Notes: generated by a model not told the origin, from the letters alone. DNA of 64,000 nt from Gordonia sp. ABSL11-1 (GCF_030315685.1 NZ_JASXSI010000013.1:1-64000); one strand, 5' to 3'. Counted from the stretch's first letter, positions 16,226-24,823 are shown. A program made the numbers and translations.

Positions 16226-17039
16226 CGTCCACGCCGGTGTCGCGCTGTGCGCCACGCTGGCCGCCGTGGCCGGGCTGCTCGGCGGGCTGGAATCAGGTCC
16301 GATGCGCCTGATGGTGCTCGGTGTCGCCGTCGTGTGTGTGGTGGTGGGACTCTACTTCGACGCGTTCGCCGGCGTGGTGATCGGCCTGCTGGCAGGCGCC
16401 GCTGCCGTCGTGGTCAAACGATATGTGGGCGTGTGGAATCGCGAGCAGTTCCTGCTGGCCACGGCCATCGCCGCGGGAATCCTGGTGCTCGGTTGGTCGG
16501 CGGGCCTCGTCGGCACGCGCCTGCGCGAACTGGTGCGTGCATCGGAGATGCCACGCGCAGAGGTGCGGCCGGCGTTCGGATCGCTGGGCCTGCTCGCCGA
16601 GGAGCGGGCACGGCCACGTCTGGACGACGAGATCACCCGGGCCCGCGCGCACAAGCGCGCCCTCGGTGTCCTCATCATCCATCTGCGGGTGACGAATCCG
16701 GATCTGGACGAGGCGGCGCGCCAGGCCGTGCGACGCGCGCTGGCACGCCTCGTCGAAAGCCTGCTGCGGCATACCGATGTGCCGTTTGCCTTGCAGCCGG
16801 ACGAATTCGGGGCCATCCTGCCCGAGACCGATCAGGTCCGGGGCTGGGGAGTCGTCGGGCCCCTCGTCGAGGCCGCCGGTCGGTCGACGTTCACCGACCG
16901 CGACTCCGGGACCCGTCGCAGTATCTCCGACTGTGCCGAACTGTATGCGGCGCTGACTTTCCTGACCGCCGACATCGCCGACGCCGACGAGATGATCGCG
17001 CGCGCGAGGTCGTCGGTGGAAGAGCAGGTGGTGGCATGA
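16191..17039 (+). CDS. Four-TM protein with degenerate GGDEF domain, PelD-like
   Basis: 282 aa from ATG 16191 (GTG 16188 possible). Four hydrophobic helices, about 15-33, 38-56, 58-77 and 86-107, are followed by a cytoplasmic domain (about 125-282) that aligns by eye with GGDEF: 'LDDEITRARAHKRALGVLI', 'RHTDVPFALQPDEFGAILP', then a final 'DADEMIARA' helix. The active-site GG(D/E)EF is QPDEF (202-206), so cyclase activity should be lost, but RxxD (Arg193-Asp196) is kept exactly five residues before it, the position of the c-di-GMP inhibitory site. That combination, with four TMs, is what PelD has. The stop overlaps the ATG of PgsB (ATGA), so it is co-translated with the synthase. Likely a c-di-GMP receptor for polymer synthesis; inferred. 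Confidence 0.65.
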   Translation: MTARRVTRGWTDVHAGVALCATLAAVAGLLGGLESGPMRLMVLGVAVVCVVVGLYFDAFAGVVIGLLAGAAAVVVKRYVGVWNREQFLLATAIAAGILVLGWSAGLVGTRLRELVRASEMPRAEVRPAFGSLGLLAEERARPRLDDEITRARAHKRALGVLIIHLRVTNPDLDEAARQAVRRALARLVESLLRHTDVPFALQPDEFGAILPETDQVRGWGVVGPLVEAAGRSTFTDRDSGTRRSISDCAELYAALTFLTADIADADEMIARARSSVEEQVVA

Positions 17040-18373
17040 CGCGAGCAGCTATCGGGCTGCTGATTCTCGTCGTCATCTGCGTTGTGCTGCTGAGCTATTG
17101 GCGCATCTCCATCCGGGGGCACCAGCGTCGACTGCGTCAGCTCGACGTGCGGGTACACGTGAACGGCATCCGCGGGAAGTCGACGGTCACCCGACTGGTC
17201 GGTGGCGTGCTCCGCGAGGGTGGGTACGTCACGGTGGCGAAGACCACCGGCAGTGCCGCGCGCGTGATCGGACCGCACGGCGAGGAGACCCCGATCTTCC
17301 GGCGCGGGGCGGCCAACATCAACGAACAAATCGACGTCGTCGCCGAGCACATCGGTCCGGACGTGGAGGCGCTGATCATCGAGTGCATGGCGGTACGTCC
17401 GCTGTATCAACAGTATTCGCAGGACTACATGGTCCGCTCGGACATCACGATCATCACCAACGTGCGTGAGGATCATCAGGAGGAGATGGGGGAGACCCTC
17501 GAGGAGATCGCCGACTCGATGGCGGTCACCATCCCGCGCAACGGGATCGTGATCACCGCCGAGGACCGCCCGCACCTTCGGGAACGGCTGCGGAGGCGAG
17601 CTGACGAACGCGGAAGCGTGCTCGTCTACGCCGATCCCGAGGCCGTCGACGACGAGGACATGCGCGGCTTCGACTACCTGCAGTTCAAGACCAACGTGGC
17701 GGTCGGCCTCGCCGTCGCGCGCCTCACCGGTGTGAGCCGCCAGGCGGCGCTCGACGGTATGTGGAAATCCGTGCCCGATGTAGGCGTCGTCCGATTGCGC
17801 TCGTACGACATCCGGGGCAAGTCGGTGTTGTGGGTGCCGATGTTCGCGGCCAACGACCGGGAGAGCGTCGCACTGACGTTCGCGACGTTGCAGGCACAGT
17901 TCCCGCCGAACGCCACCGTCGTCGGCATCCTCAACAACCGCCGTGACCGGGGTCGTCGAGCAGAGCTGTTCTCGCACATGGTTCCTGATGACCTGTCGGG
18001 CTATCTCGATCATGTGATGACCTTTGGTGCCTACGAGGACACCGTCACGAAGACGATGGTCGAGCGCGGCTACGGGCGAGAACGCATCCATCAGATGGGG
18101 GAGACGGTCCAGCCGACTCTCGACGAGATCCTCGACGAGGTCGCCGATCTCATCGACGGTCCGAGCGGCGTCCTGGTGGGCATGATCAACATCCACACCG
18201 AGCAGGCCGAACTGCTGATCGACCACTTCCAGGAACTCCGGGGCGCCGACCATCGCAGCGAGATCGACGAGTCCCGCGACCCACGACGGGCCTCGATCGG
18301 AGTCGCACGTCTGCGACGCGCCGGTGCCCATCATGTGGGGGCGCCCGTGGGCCGAGAGATCGAGGCGGGGTAG
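17036..18373 (+). CDS. pgsB: Poly-gamma-glutamate synthase ligase subunit PgsB/CapB
   Basis: 445 aa. One N-terminal membrane helix (5-22), then an amide-ligase domain of the Mur/folyl-polyglutamate ligase type with the P-loop 'VNGIRGKST' (42-50), 'FRRGAANINEQID', 'ALIIECMAVRPLYQQYSQ' and 'ITNVREDHQEEMG', all hallmarks of CapB/PgsB. It joins glutamate residues through gamma-carboxyl groups using ATP at the inner membrane face, together with PgsC and PgsA. Length is slightly above the Bacillus enzyme (about 393 aa) because of a charged C-terminal tail. Starts inside the stop of the preceding gene; PgsC follows after 4 bases. Confidence 0.95.
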   Translation: MTRAAIGLLILVVICVVLLSYWRISIRGHQRRLRQLDVRVHVNGIRGKSTVTRLVGGVLREGGYVTVAKTTGSAARVIGPHGEETPIFRRGAANINEQIDVVAEHIGPDVEALIIECMAVRPLYQQYSQDYMVRSDITIITNVREDHQEEMGETLEEIADSMAVTIPRNGIVITAEDRPHLRERLRRRADERGSVLVYADPEAVDDEDMRGFDYLQFKTNVAVGLAVARLTGVSRQAALDGMWKSVPDVGVVRLRSYDIRGKSVLWVPMFAANDRESVALTFATLQAQFPPNATVVGILNNRRDRGRRAELFSHMVPDDLSGYLDHVMTFGAYEDTVTKTMVERGYGRERIHQMGETVQPTLDEILDEVADLIDGPSGVLVGMINIHTEQAELLIDHFQELRGADHRSEIDESRDPRRASIGVARLRRAGAHHVGAPVGREIEAG

Positions 18374-18377
18374 GCGA

Positions 18378-19391
18378 ATGTTCGAGTACGACTTCGCCCC
18401 CGAGGTCGTCCGCGTCGCGCTCGTGATGGGTGTCGTGCTGAGCATGCTGTTCTACGAGCGTGTGCAGCTGACGACCGGCGGGGCCATCGTCCCGGCCTAC
18501 CTCGCGCTGAGCGTCACCTCGCCGCTGGCGATCGTGGCGACCGTGTCGGTCGGCTATCTCACCTACCTGATCGTGAGTGTTGTGCTGGCGAAACGGCTGA
18601 TCCTCTACGGGCGTCGAAAGTTCGAGTGGGAGATGCTCGTCGGCCTGGCGCTGATCCTCATCTGCACCGTCGTGGCGGGAGCCGTCGGCAAGTACGACCC
18701 GATGTTCTTCGCGCTCGCCGGAATCGGATTCCTGGTGCCGGGCATCATCGCGCACGACATGTCGCGGCAGGATCCGATGCGGACGGTGCTGGCGATCGGG
18801 GCGACGACGCTCATCCTGATCGTGTTCCTGGTGCTGTTCTCGAACCTGATGTCGATCGCGCCGGGCGACGACAGCAGCGATACCGTCCGGCTCGCCGGAG
18901 TGCTGGGATATCCGCGTGAGCTGCTGCTGCTCGCGGTGGCACTCAGCGTGGCGGTGGGCATGCTGGTGTTCACCAAACTCGGTCTGCGCTCGGGTGGTTT
19001 CATCACCGGTGCATATCTGGCGCTGATCAGCCCGCGATGGCCCGACATCGTCTTCGTGGTGGTCGTCGCGGTCATCACGTGGTTCGTGGTGGTGAAGCTG
19101 CTGATGCCGCGCCTGCTCATCTTCGGGCGTCGCAAACTGTCGACGATGGTCTTGGTCGGCGCGATCATCAGCTGGAGTGCCGAGCTGATCGTCACCTGGC
19201 TGACCGACGGCGACTACATCCCCTGGCGCGGACTCACCGTCGCGACGCTGATGGTTCCCGCCCTGCTCGCCAATGATGCCCAGCGACAGGGATGGGAGCG
19301 GACGGTCTGGGGAGCCACGCTGACTGCAGTCGGGGTCTACGCCGGCACCAACTTCCTGGCGGCCGCAGGCATCGCCCTCGGGCTGCTGTGA
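18378..19391 (+). CDS. pgsC: PgsC/CapC membrane subunit, internally duplicated
   Basis: 337 aa, about twice the usual 149 aa. Residues 1-155 are one complete PgsC unit ('GGAIVPAYLAL', 'LILYGRRKFE' 75-82, 'GFLVPGIIAHDMSRQ' 117-131). Residues about 175-337 repeat the same plan ('GGFITGAYLAL', 'LLIFGRRKLS' 246-255, 'LMVPALLANDAQRQG' 291-305). Each half predicts four to five membrane helices. PgsC works with PgsB as the polymerising and export complex, so the fusion may replace a PgsC dimer. Position 4 bases after PgsB and before PgsA is the standard order. Confidence 0.92.
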   Translation: MFEYDFAPEVVRVALVMGVVLSMLFYERVQLTTGGAIVPAYLALSVTSPLAIVATVSVGYLTYLIVSVVLAKRLILYGRRKFEWEMLVGLALILICTVVAGAVGKYDPMFFALAGIGFLVPGIIAHDMSRQDPMRTVLAIGATTLILIVFLVLFSNLMSIAPGDDSSDTVRLAGVLGYPRELLLLAVALSVAVGMLVFTKLGLRSGGFITGAYLALISPRWPDIVFVVVVAVITWFVVVKLLMPRLLIFGRRKLSTMVLVGAIISWSAELIVTWLTDGDYIPWRGLTVATLMVPALLANDAQRQGWERTVWGATLTAVGVYAGTNFLAAAGIALGLL

Positions 19392-19413
19392 CGGCGACGA
19401 GAGAGAGGTCTCA

Positions 19414-21552
19414 GTGACGAAAGACGAACGGCGCGGCCGGCGAGTGTGGCGATGGGTGCTGCCGACCGTCGCGACGGCGGCCGTCCTGGCGACGGCCGCA
19501 ACCGTCGCGGTACACCTGCCGGACCACTCGGTGCAAGCCGATGTCGATCGGGCGACCACGGCCCGCGGTACCGTCGTCGACGAGACCGGGACGCCCGTCG
19601 CTGGAGCCTCGATCCGGGTGGGCAGCACCGTCGTACACAGCGGCGACGACGGTGGCTTCACACTGCCGGTTCCGATCGCGGCACTGGCGTCGGCCGAGGC
19701 GGCGGGCCACCTGCCACGCACGCAGGCGGTGGCGCCGGGAGACCAGGTCCGGATGGAGTTGACCTCGCGCGCCGCCGAGTCGACGGCGCTGAGGTTCGGC
19801 GGTGATGTGATGTTCGGGCGTGGCTTCTACGAGAGGTCGGGTGCCCATCCGCCGCGGCTCGGACCGAGAGCCGACGCCGCCGCACATGCCGATCTGCTGT
19901 CCGGAGTCGCTCCGCTGCTGCAGGATTCGGACCTCACCGTCGTGAACCTCGAATCACCTCTGATCGATCGCCCGTACTTCCCGGAGAACCGGCCGCGGCC
20001 CAAGCGGTTCCATCCGACGAAGAAGACCGCCGTCGCGTCGGCCACGGAGGCCGCCGAGGCGATGCGCATGTCGGGCGTGAAGGTCGCGTCGCTGGCGAAC
20101 GACCACATGCTCGACGCACTGCGCCCCGGACTCGACAGCACCCTGTCGGCGCTGGACAAGGCTGGCATTGCCCACTTCGGTGCGGGCCGTGACGAGGACG
20201 AGGCGTGGGCGCCGAAGATCGTCCCGCAACGGCGGGGTGGCGCGGTGGCGTTCGTCGGCTGCACCACCGTCGACGGAGAGAAGAACCCGATCCCCTACGT
20301 CGCCGACGACGACCGCGCCGGTGCCGCCGAGTGCACCACGAAGCGGATCAGACGTGCTGTCGCACAGGCGAAACAGCGTGCGGAGACCGTGGTCGTCATG
20401 ATCCACGGCGGCCACCAGGATCAACGAGAACAGTCGCCGACGGTCCGTCGCATGTCGGATGCCGCGGCCCGCGCGGGAGCGTCGGTCGTCGTCGGCAGCC
20501 ACCCCCGGGTGGTGGGCGGAGTGCGGACCGTCAACGGTTCGGTGATCGCCGAATCCACCGGAGATCTGCTCTACGACCGGCCACGCTGGACGTCGGCGCC
20601 CACGCAGCTGCTGCGTGTCGACATCCGACGCGGACAACCCGTGTACACCGGATCCGATCCGGTGATGCTGGAGGAATCGCGTCCGGTCCCGGTGACGGCG
20701 GCCCTGGCCGACTCCGTCTCCCGGATCACGGCGGGAACCGTTGAGGGCTCGGCGCATCTGAGCGCGACCGGGGTCGAGATGGGCGCGCGGTCCGGCCCGC
20801 CGGTACGTCAGACCGGCGTCGCACTCCCGGCCGGTGCGGTGCGACGACTCTCGACCGGATGGTTCCTCGGCACAGCACCGACGGGTGTACGCGTGGGCAA
20901 CGATCTCCTCTGGGGCTCCGGCAGATTCGAGGACCAGGACACCGATCCGATGGCGAAGGGGGTGAACCTCTGGGAGCTCGGCCGCGCCGCGCGCACGACG
21001 GTCACCGCGGCGTGCACCGACTCCCGGGACCGCGACATCGAGAACGACGGCTCCCCGGAGGGCAAGGGACTGGAACTGGTGCGCGGACCGAAGAGCACGA
21101 TGGACGTGTTCGCGACCCCAGGTCGTCGGATCGGAGTCGCACCGGGACAACGCGTCTCGCTGCTGGCCGACGTCCGATCGGCCTCGCCGGGGTCCACCCT
21201 GGAGATCCGGTGGTACTCGGGCTTCCGCGGCCGCAGCATGGCGACCACCACGACGGCGGTGCCCGAGGGCGACCGGTCTCGAAACGGGTGCCTGCCGGTG
21301 CGGCTGGACGCGACCGCACCGCCCGGGGCCGTCGCCGCGCAGCCCTACGTGCGGCTTCGACCGCCCGACGACTCGCTGAGCGGTCCGCGCCTGGCCGTCG
21401 ACGACGTCCGACTCGTCGATTGGGCGCCTGAGCGCGCTGCGGGCCGACGTTTCGATACGGTGGAGGCGACCCGCCCGGTCACGGTCCGGGTCAGCAGTGA
21501 CCGGGCGGACGACTCGGGACCGTTCGTCGGAAACGGAGCCGGTGACCGATGA
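19414..21552 (+). CDS. pgsA: PgsA/CapA-family protein with extra N- and C-terminal domains
   Basis: 712 aa from GTG 19414 with GAGAGAGG upstream. One N-terminal signal-anchor (14-33), then a carboxypeptidase-regulatory-like beta domain (about 48-116, 'GTVVDETGTPVAGASIRVG'), then the CapA phosphoesterase-like domain (about 125-430) with 'RFGGDVMFGRGFY', 'TVVNLESPLI', 'SLANDHMLDA' and 'MIHGGHQDQREQ' plus 'VVGSHPRVVGG'. The final 250 residues are a beta-rich extracytoplasmic region not present in Bacillus PgsA. PgsA is needed for polymer assembly and transport. Metal-binding residues look intact. Confidence 0.92.
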   Translation: MTKDERRGRRVWRWVLPTVATAAVLATAATVAVHLPDHSVQADVDRATTARGTVVDETGTPVAGASIRVGSTVVHSGDDGGFTLPVPIAALASAEAAGHLPRTQAVAPGDQVRMELTSRAAESTALRFGGDVMFGRGFYERSGAHPPRLGPRADAAAHADLLSGVAPLLQDSDLTVVNLESPLIDRPYFPENRPRPKRFHPTKKTAVASATEAAEAMRMSGVKVASLANDHMLDALRPGLDSTLSALDKAGIAHFGAGRDEDEAWAPKIVPQRRGGAVAFVGCTTVDGEKNPIPYVADDDRAGAAECTTKRIRRAVAQAKQRAETVVVMIHGGHQDQREQSPTVRRMSDAAARAGASVVVGSHPRVVGGVRTVNGSVIAESTGDLLYDRPRWTSAPTQLLRVDIRRGQPVYTGSDPVMLEESRPVPVTAALADSVSRITAGTVEGSAHLSATGVEMGARSGPPVRQTGVALPAGAVRRLSTGWFLGTAPTGVRVGNDLLWGSGRFEDQDTDPMAKGVNLWELGRAARTTVTAACTDSRDRDIENDGSPEGKGLELVRGPKSTMDVFATPGRRIGVAPGQRVSLLADVRSASPGSTLEIRWYSGFRGRSMATTTTAVPEGDRSRNGCLPVRLDATAPPGAVAAQPYVRLRPPDDSLSGPRLAVDDVRLVDWAPERAAGRRFDTVEATRPVTVRVSSDRADDSGPFVGNGAGDR

Positions 21553-22478
21553 CGCGTGTCGACCGGGCCTTTCGGTACTGGGCAGCGGCGGCAGGAGTGA
21601 TCATCATGACGGTCGCGACCGCGTGTGGCCAGCAGTCGGGTGAGATGCAGCCCGAGGTGCAGCCTGAGAAGCTCAGCTCGGTGGTGTCCCGGGTGATCAA
21701 GGCGTCGCCCGACCGCGAATCGTCGAGCTACGCGCCACCCACACCCGCTGTCGCGCAGGCGATCGCCGCCGGGGTCTCCGAACTGATGAACACCGGCCGG
21801 GCGAGTCTGGAGTCATACGATCAGGTGCCGGTGGAACTGCCGAACACCGGGCAGGGTGACGAACGTTCGGACTCGGTGGTCGCACTCGTGGAACGCGGCC
21901 ATCCGACCGCAGGCAACGGCCTGTACATCGTGCGTCGCGCACCGATGTCGCAGCTCGTCGTGCAGATCCCGCACCCGGTCGCCGACCGGTACTCCGAGTA
22001 CATGGGCACACAGCTGTTCGCGCAGTCCGGTGCCCGGCTGTTCATGATGGCCGGCGCTCATCGCAACGCCGGAGACGACAGCGCCGACGTCGCGCACCGC
22101 AGCGACTCCACCTTCGCGGCGGTGAACGACGCCGTGGTGCAGAAGGGGATGACCGTCGTACAGATCCACGGGTTCTCCTCGGACAACCACGACGACTTCG
22201 GCGACGTCGTCCTCTCGAACTCGGTGGCGGAACCGTCGCCGACCCTGCGCCGCCTGGCGTCCGACCTCGAGGACGGGGGATTCGACACCTGCACCTACGA
22301 CGGGAAGAAGTGCAAGGCGCTCGCCGCGACCGCCAACGTGCAGGCCGTCGCCGCCCGCGCCCGGGGGGCGGAGTTCATCCACATCGAGGTGAATCAGAAG
22401 GTGCGCAAGGACAGATCCGAACGTCGTCAGCTCATGCGGACGATCGCCGCCTCGCTTCGGGCGTCCGGAGTCGGCTGA
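21549..22478 (+). CDS. Lipoprotein with zinc-hydrolase-like fold, putative polyglutamate hydrolase
   Basis: 309 aa with lipobox 'VATAC' (Cys 26), so anchored outside the membrane. The core shows a set of His/Glu motifs in the order 'QIPHPVADRYSEYMG' (His142), 'FMMAGAHRNA' (His171), 'VVQIHGF' (His207) and 'FIHIEVNQ' (His278, Glu280). This resembles the N-formylglutamate-amidohydrolase / zinc carboxypeptidase-like fold that includes phage PghP, a gamma-polyglutamate hydrolase. Its ATG overlaps the PgsA stop (ATGA). A role in trimming or releasing the polymer is inferred from fold and place; a direct homologue is not named. Confidence 0.6.
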   Translation: MTRVDRAFRYWAAAAGVIIMTVATACGQQSGEMQPEVQPEKLSSVVSRVIKASPDRESSSYAPPTPAVAQAIAAGVSELMNTGRASLESYDQVPVELPNTGQGDERSDSVVALVERGHPTAGNGLYIVRRAPMSQLVVQIPHPVADRYSEYMGTQLFAQSGARLFMMAGAHRNAGDDSADVAHRSDSTFAAVNDAVVQKGMTVVQIHGFSSDNHDDFGDVVLSNSVAEPSPTLRRLASDLEDGGFDTCTYDGKKCKALAATANVQAVAARARGAEFIHIEVNQKVRKDRSERRQLMRTIAASLRASGVG

Positions 22479-22480
22479 GC

Positions 22481-22926
22481 ATGCGACCGCTGCGTCCGCT
22501 GTGGGTGGCCGTCGCGGTGGTGGCTGTCGTGGTCGTCGGATTTCTTGTCCTACATGGGCGGTCGACCAGGAGCGTGGCGAACGGAAGACGGAGGCGACCG
22601 GGCTCTGTGAGGGCGCCGCGCGCGACGATCTGCGTGAGCGACTGACGACGAGCGGATCGGCCGACGCCGAGTCACAGGCAGCATCGGCGCAGTTCACCGA
22701 TGTGCGGACACGCACCACCAGCGTCGGCGACGAGGATGACGCTGCACTGCGTCAGGCGGGCCGATCGCGGTCGGCGGTGGCGACCGAGTGGGCGGTGGTC
22801 GGGTCGGTGTCGGTGTCGGGGGAGATCCCCAGCGGTGCACGGCTCGGGCCGAACAACACATTCAGCTGCAGTGCAGTCGTTTTCACCGATGGCGAAGTCA
22901 TGGTCACCGAGCAGCGGATCAACTGA
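22481..22926 (+). pseudogene. Membrane-anchored operon-end protein, apparently frameshifted
   Basis: From ATG 22481 a frame encodes a signal-anchor ('PLWVAVAVVAVVVVGFLVLH') and then turns into Arg-rich, poorly coding sequence until TGA 22645. From about 22565 on, a second frame gives plausible protein ('TGLCEGAARDDLRERLTTSG' through 'VMVTEQRIN') to 22926. Joined, they make one TM plus a 110-residue extracytoplasmic domain. A shift near 22565-22600 would unite them. Either a pseudogene, a sequencing error, or a separate 54-aa single-TM protein comparable in place and size to Bacillus PgsE. Two bases after the hydrolase gene. Confidence 0.5.
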
Positions 22927-23449
22927 CGTCCATCGCCGCGTAGAAGGCGGTCGATTCGCGATGGTGGAGCAGCGCGACAATCCCGGCGGCCAAGACGGCG
23001 ATGGCGATGTCGAGCACCGCTGTGCCCCCGCCGTCGGCGCCGATCGCGGAGAAGGCGCAGCCGATGATGCCGAGCACGCCGAGGACGGTTGCCGTCGTCC
23101 GCGCCCACCGCAACCCGCGATAGTTGCTGCGGGCCATCCAGATCCACAGTGCGATCGCGGCCAAGCTGACGACGATGATGACAACCGCGCCGATCGTGGC
23201 GCCGGACTGCAGGGCGCCGGAGAACTCGTCGTCGGAGAGCCCGCCGGCCCTCGCACGCGCGTCGGCGGTTCGTGCCTTGAGGCGTGCCGTGTTCAGGCCG
23301 CCCAGCACCACGATCAGTCCTGCGAGTTGCAGGACGGCACCGCAATACATGAGAGCGACGGCGGCCAGGATCGTTCCGGGTCGCTCGACCGTGGGCTCGT
23401 ACGCGTGCGCATCCGAGCGGGCGGGGGAGTCACGCGAGCCAGTGTGCAT
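22919..23449 (-). CDS. Integral membrane protein, four predicted helices
   Basis: 176 aa. Hydrophobic helices near 28-50, 82-106, 116-138 and 142-160, with a charged loop 'KARTADARARAGGLSDDEF' between the first two. No family recognised beyond a general DUF-type four-TM protein. It converges with the end of the polymer operon, sharing 8 bases. Confidence 0.6.
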   Translation of the reverse strand: MHTGSRDSPARSDAHAYEPTVERPGTILAAVALMYCGAVLQLAGLIVVLGGLNTARLKARTADARARAGGLSDDEFSGALQSGATIGAVVIIVVSLAAIALWIWMARSNYRGLRWARTTATVLGVLGIIGCAFSAIGADGGGTAVLDIAIAVLAAGIVALLHHRESTAFYAAMDVS

Positions 23450-23525
23450 GGTGACGAGTATATGGTCGGCCCAGTCGGGAGCCGAGCTCTGTCATTCACG
23501 TGGGTGGGCCGCGGCTCCGGGTCGG

Positions 23526-24713
23526 TCACCCCGACAGGGTTCGCCGGCCGATTGCTGCCGACAGCGCATCGAGTTCGCCGAGGACATCCGGGGCCGCCCA
23601 AACCTGATTGCGTTTGCTCGTCGAGATCATTTCGAGGACACCACTGTTGGTCAGTCGGGACAGCGCGCGATATGTACTCGCATCAGACGTTCCGGTGATG
23701 CGTTGTGCGGTGTCCGCGTCCATCACCGGCGTACCGAGGAGGGCGTCGATGAGGCATGCGTCGGCTGAGTTGGCCCGAGGTCTGGCTCGGTCGCGCCACT
23801 CAGCCGGCAGGCCGGCCAGCACCTGCGCCGACTCTTCCGCGGATGCGACGGCGTGGAGCGTGCCGACGGCGACATACTCAACGAAACCGTCGACGTCTCC
23901 GGATCGGTAGCGGCCGAGTTCGGCGAAGTATCTTCCCGTGTCGGCGAGCATGGCGGACGCGAGGGGAACGGTCACTCGATTGGTGAGGCCGCGTCGTCGG
24001 AGAATCGCGCTGATCAATGCTCGACCGATTCGGCCGTTGCCGTCGACGAACGGGTGGATCGACTCGAACTGCGCGTGCGCGATCGCTGCCTGCGCCAGGA
24101 TCGGGAGGTCGGTTCTGTTGGAGAACTCGATCACATCGCTCATCAGAGTCGTGACCAGATCTGGTGGGGGCGGAACGAACAGGGCGTTACGGGGTGAGTA
24201 GTCGCTGCCGCCGATCCAGTTCTGCACTTCACGAAGGCGCCCGACGTCGTCCGGCTCGTGTCGGCCGACGGACATGAGAGTGTCGTGCGCCCGCAGTAAG
24301 AGACTCAGGGATATCGCCTCCGATCCCGCGGCGTCGACCATCGTGATCAGTGCGTGGACGGCGGCCAGCTGAGCCCGCGCCTCGGCACTGGACCTGCCGC
24401 CTGCGAGAGCTTTTCCGAATGATCGGAGATCAGCGTCGACGTGCTCGATCTTCGATGACGCGATCGATTCGGTCCGTAGGAGGAAGTCGGCGAGAGGGGC
24501 GAGATGAGCGCCGTGGCCGGCCTCCAAGCGAGCGACCGCTATCACCGCGGCCTCATGCGCGCGGGCAGCCGTACCGGTCACCTCGTAGGGAAGGCCGGCG
24601 ATGAAGGGTGGGATCGCCACCTCGATCGATCGGAGTAATCGATCGGCGCGCGACGGGGCGCGTCCGCTGGACACCCACGGACGCTCTTCCACACGGCACG
24701 ACGGCCAGCCCAT
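23526..24713 (-). CDS. Fic-family AMP-transferase-like protein
   Basis: 395 aa from ATG 24713, preceded by TAGGAGGCGTCGC; the longer frame to 24773 lacks a ribosome site. The Fic core 'IHPFVDGNGRIGRALI' (219-234) has all catalytic residues (His220, Asp224, Asn226, Arg228, Arg231). An N-terminal segment 'TESIASSKIEH' (81-91) matches the inhibitory helix of class II Fic proteins (SxxxE, here followed by His rather than Gly/Asn). The C-terminal 90 residues look like a winged helix ('DADTAQRITGTSDASTYRAL'). It probably transfers AMP to a protein target. Promoter with operator-like repeats at 24724-24767. Confidence 0.88.
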   Translation of the reverse strand: MGWPSCRVEERPWVSSGRAPSRADRLLRSIEVAIPPFIAGLPYEVTGTAARAHEAAVIAVARLEAGHGAHLAPLADFLLRTESIASSKIEHVDADLRSFGKALAGGRSSAEARAQLAAVHALITMVDAAGSEAISLSLLLRAHDTLMSVGRHEPDDVGRLREVQNWIGGSDYSPRNALFVPPPPDLVTTLMSDVIEFSNRTDLPILAQAAIAHAQFESIHPFVDGNGRIGRALISAILRRRGLTNRVTVPLASAMLADTGRYFAELGRYRSGDVDGFVEYVAVGTLHAVASAEESAQVLAGLPAEWRDRARPRANSADACLIDALLGTPVMDADTAQRITGTSDASTYRALSRLTNSGVLEMISTSKRNQVWAAPDVLGELDALSAAIGRRTLSG

Positions 24714-24723
24714 GCGACGCCTC

Positions 24724-24767
24724 CTAGGGAAAGTGCAACTGAAACCGCCACTATTATACTTTTCTAG
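24724..24767 (-). promoter_or_regulatory. Promoter of the Fic gene inside an inverted repeat
   Basis: On the minus strand a perfect TATAAT (24758-24753) lies 40 bases before the Fic start in an unusually AT-rich patch. It is bracketed by CTAGGGAAAGT (24724-24734) and ACTTTTCTAG (24758-24767), an imperfect inverted repeat. Fic proteins with C-terminal winged helices often control their own gene, so this may be the operator. Confidence 0.5.
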
Positions 24768-24823
24768 GGACAAACGTAGTTATGAGTCGTTTGAATTGTG
24801 GATGGGAGCGCGTCCGCAGACAA

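Noticed and set aside
16191-17039. Active diguanylate cyclase
   Set aside because: The GG(D/E)EF active site is QPDEF, so catalysis is not expected; treated as a possible receptor.
16832-18445. Long minus-strand frame of 537 codons
   Set aside because: Antisense of PgsB; no family features.
18186-19721. Long minus-strand frame of 511 codons
   Set aside because: Antisense of PgsC/PgsA with His/Arg/Asp-rich low-information sequence.
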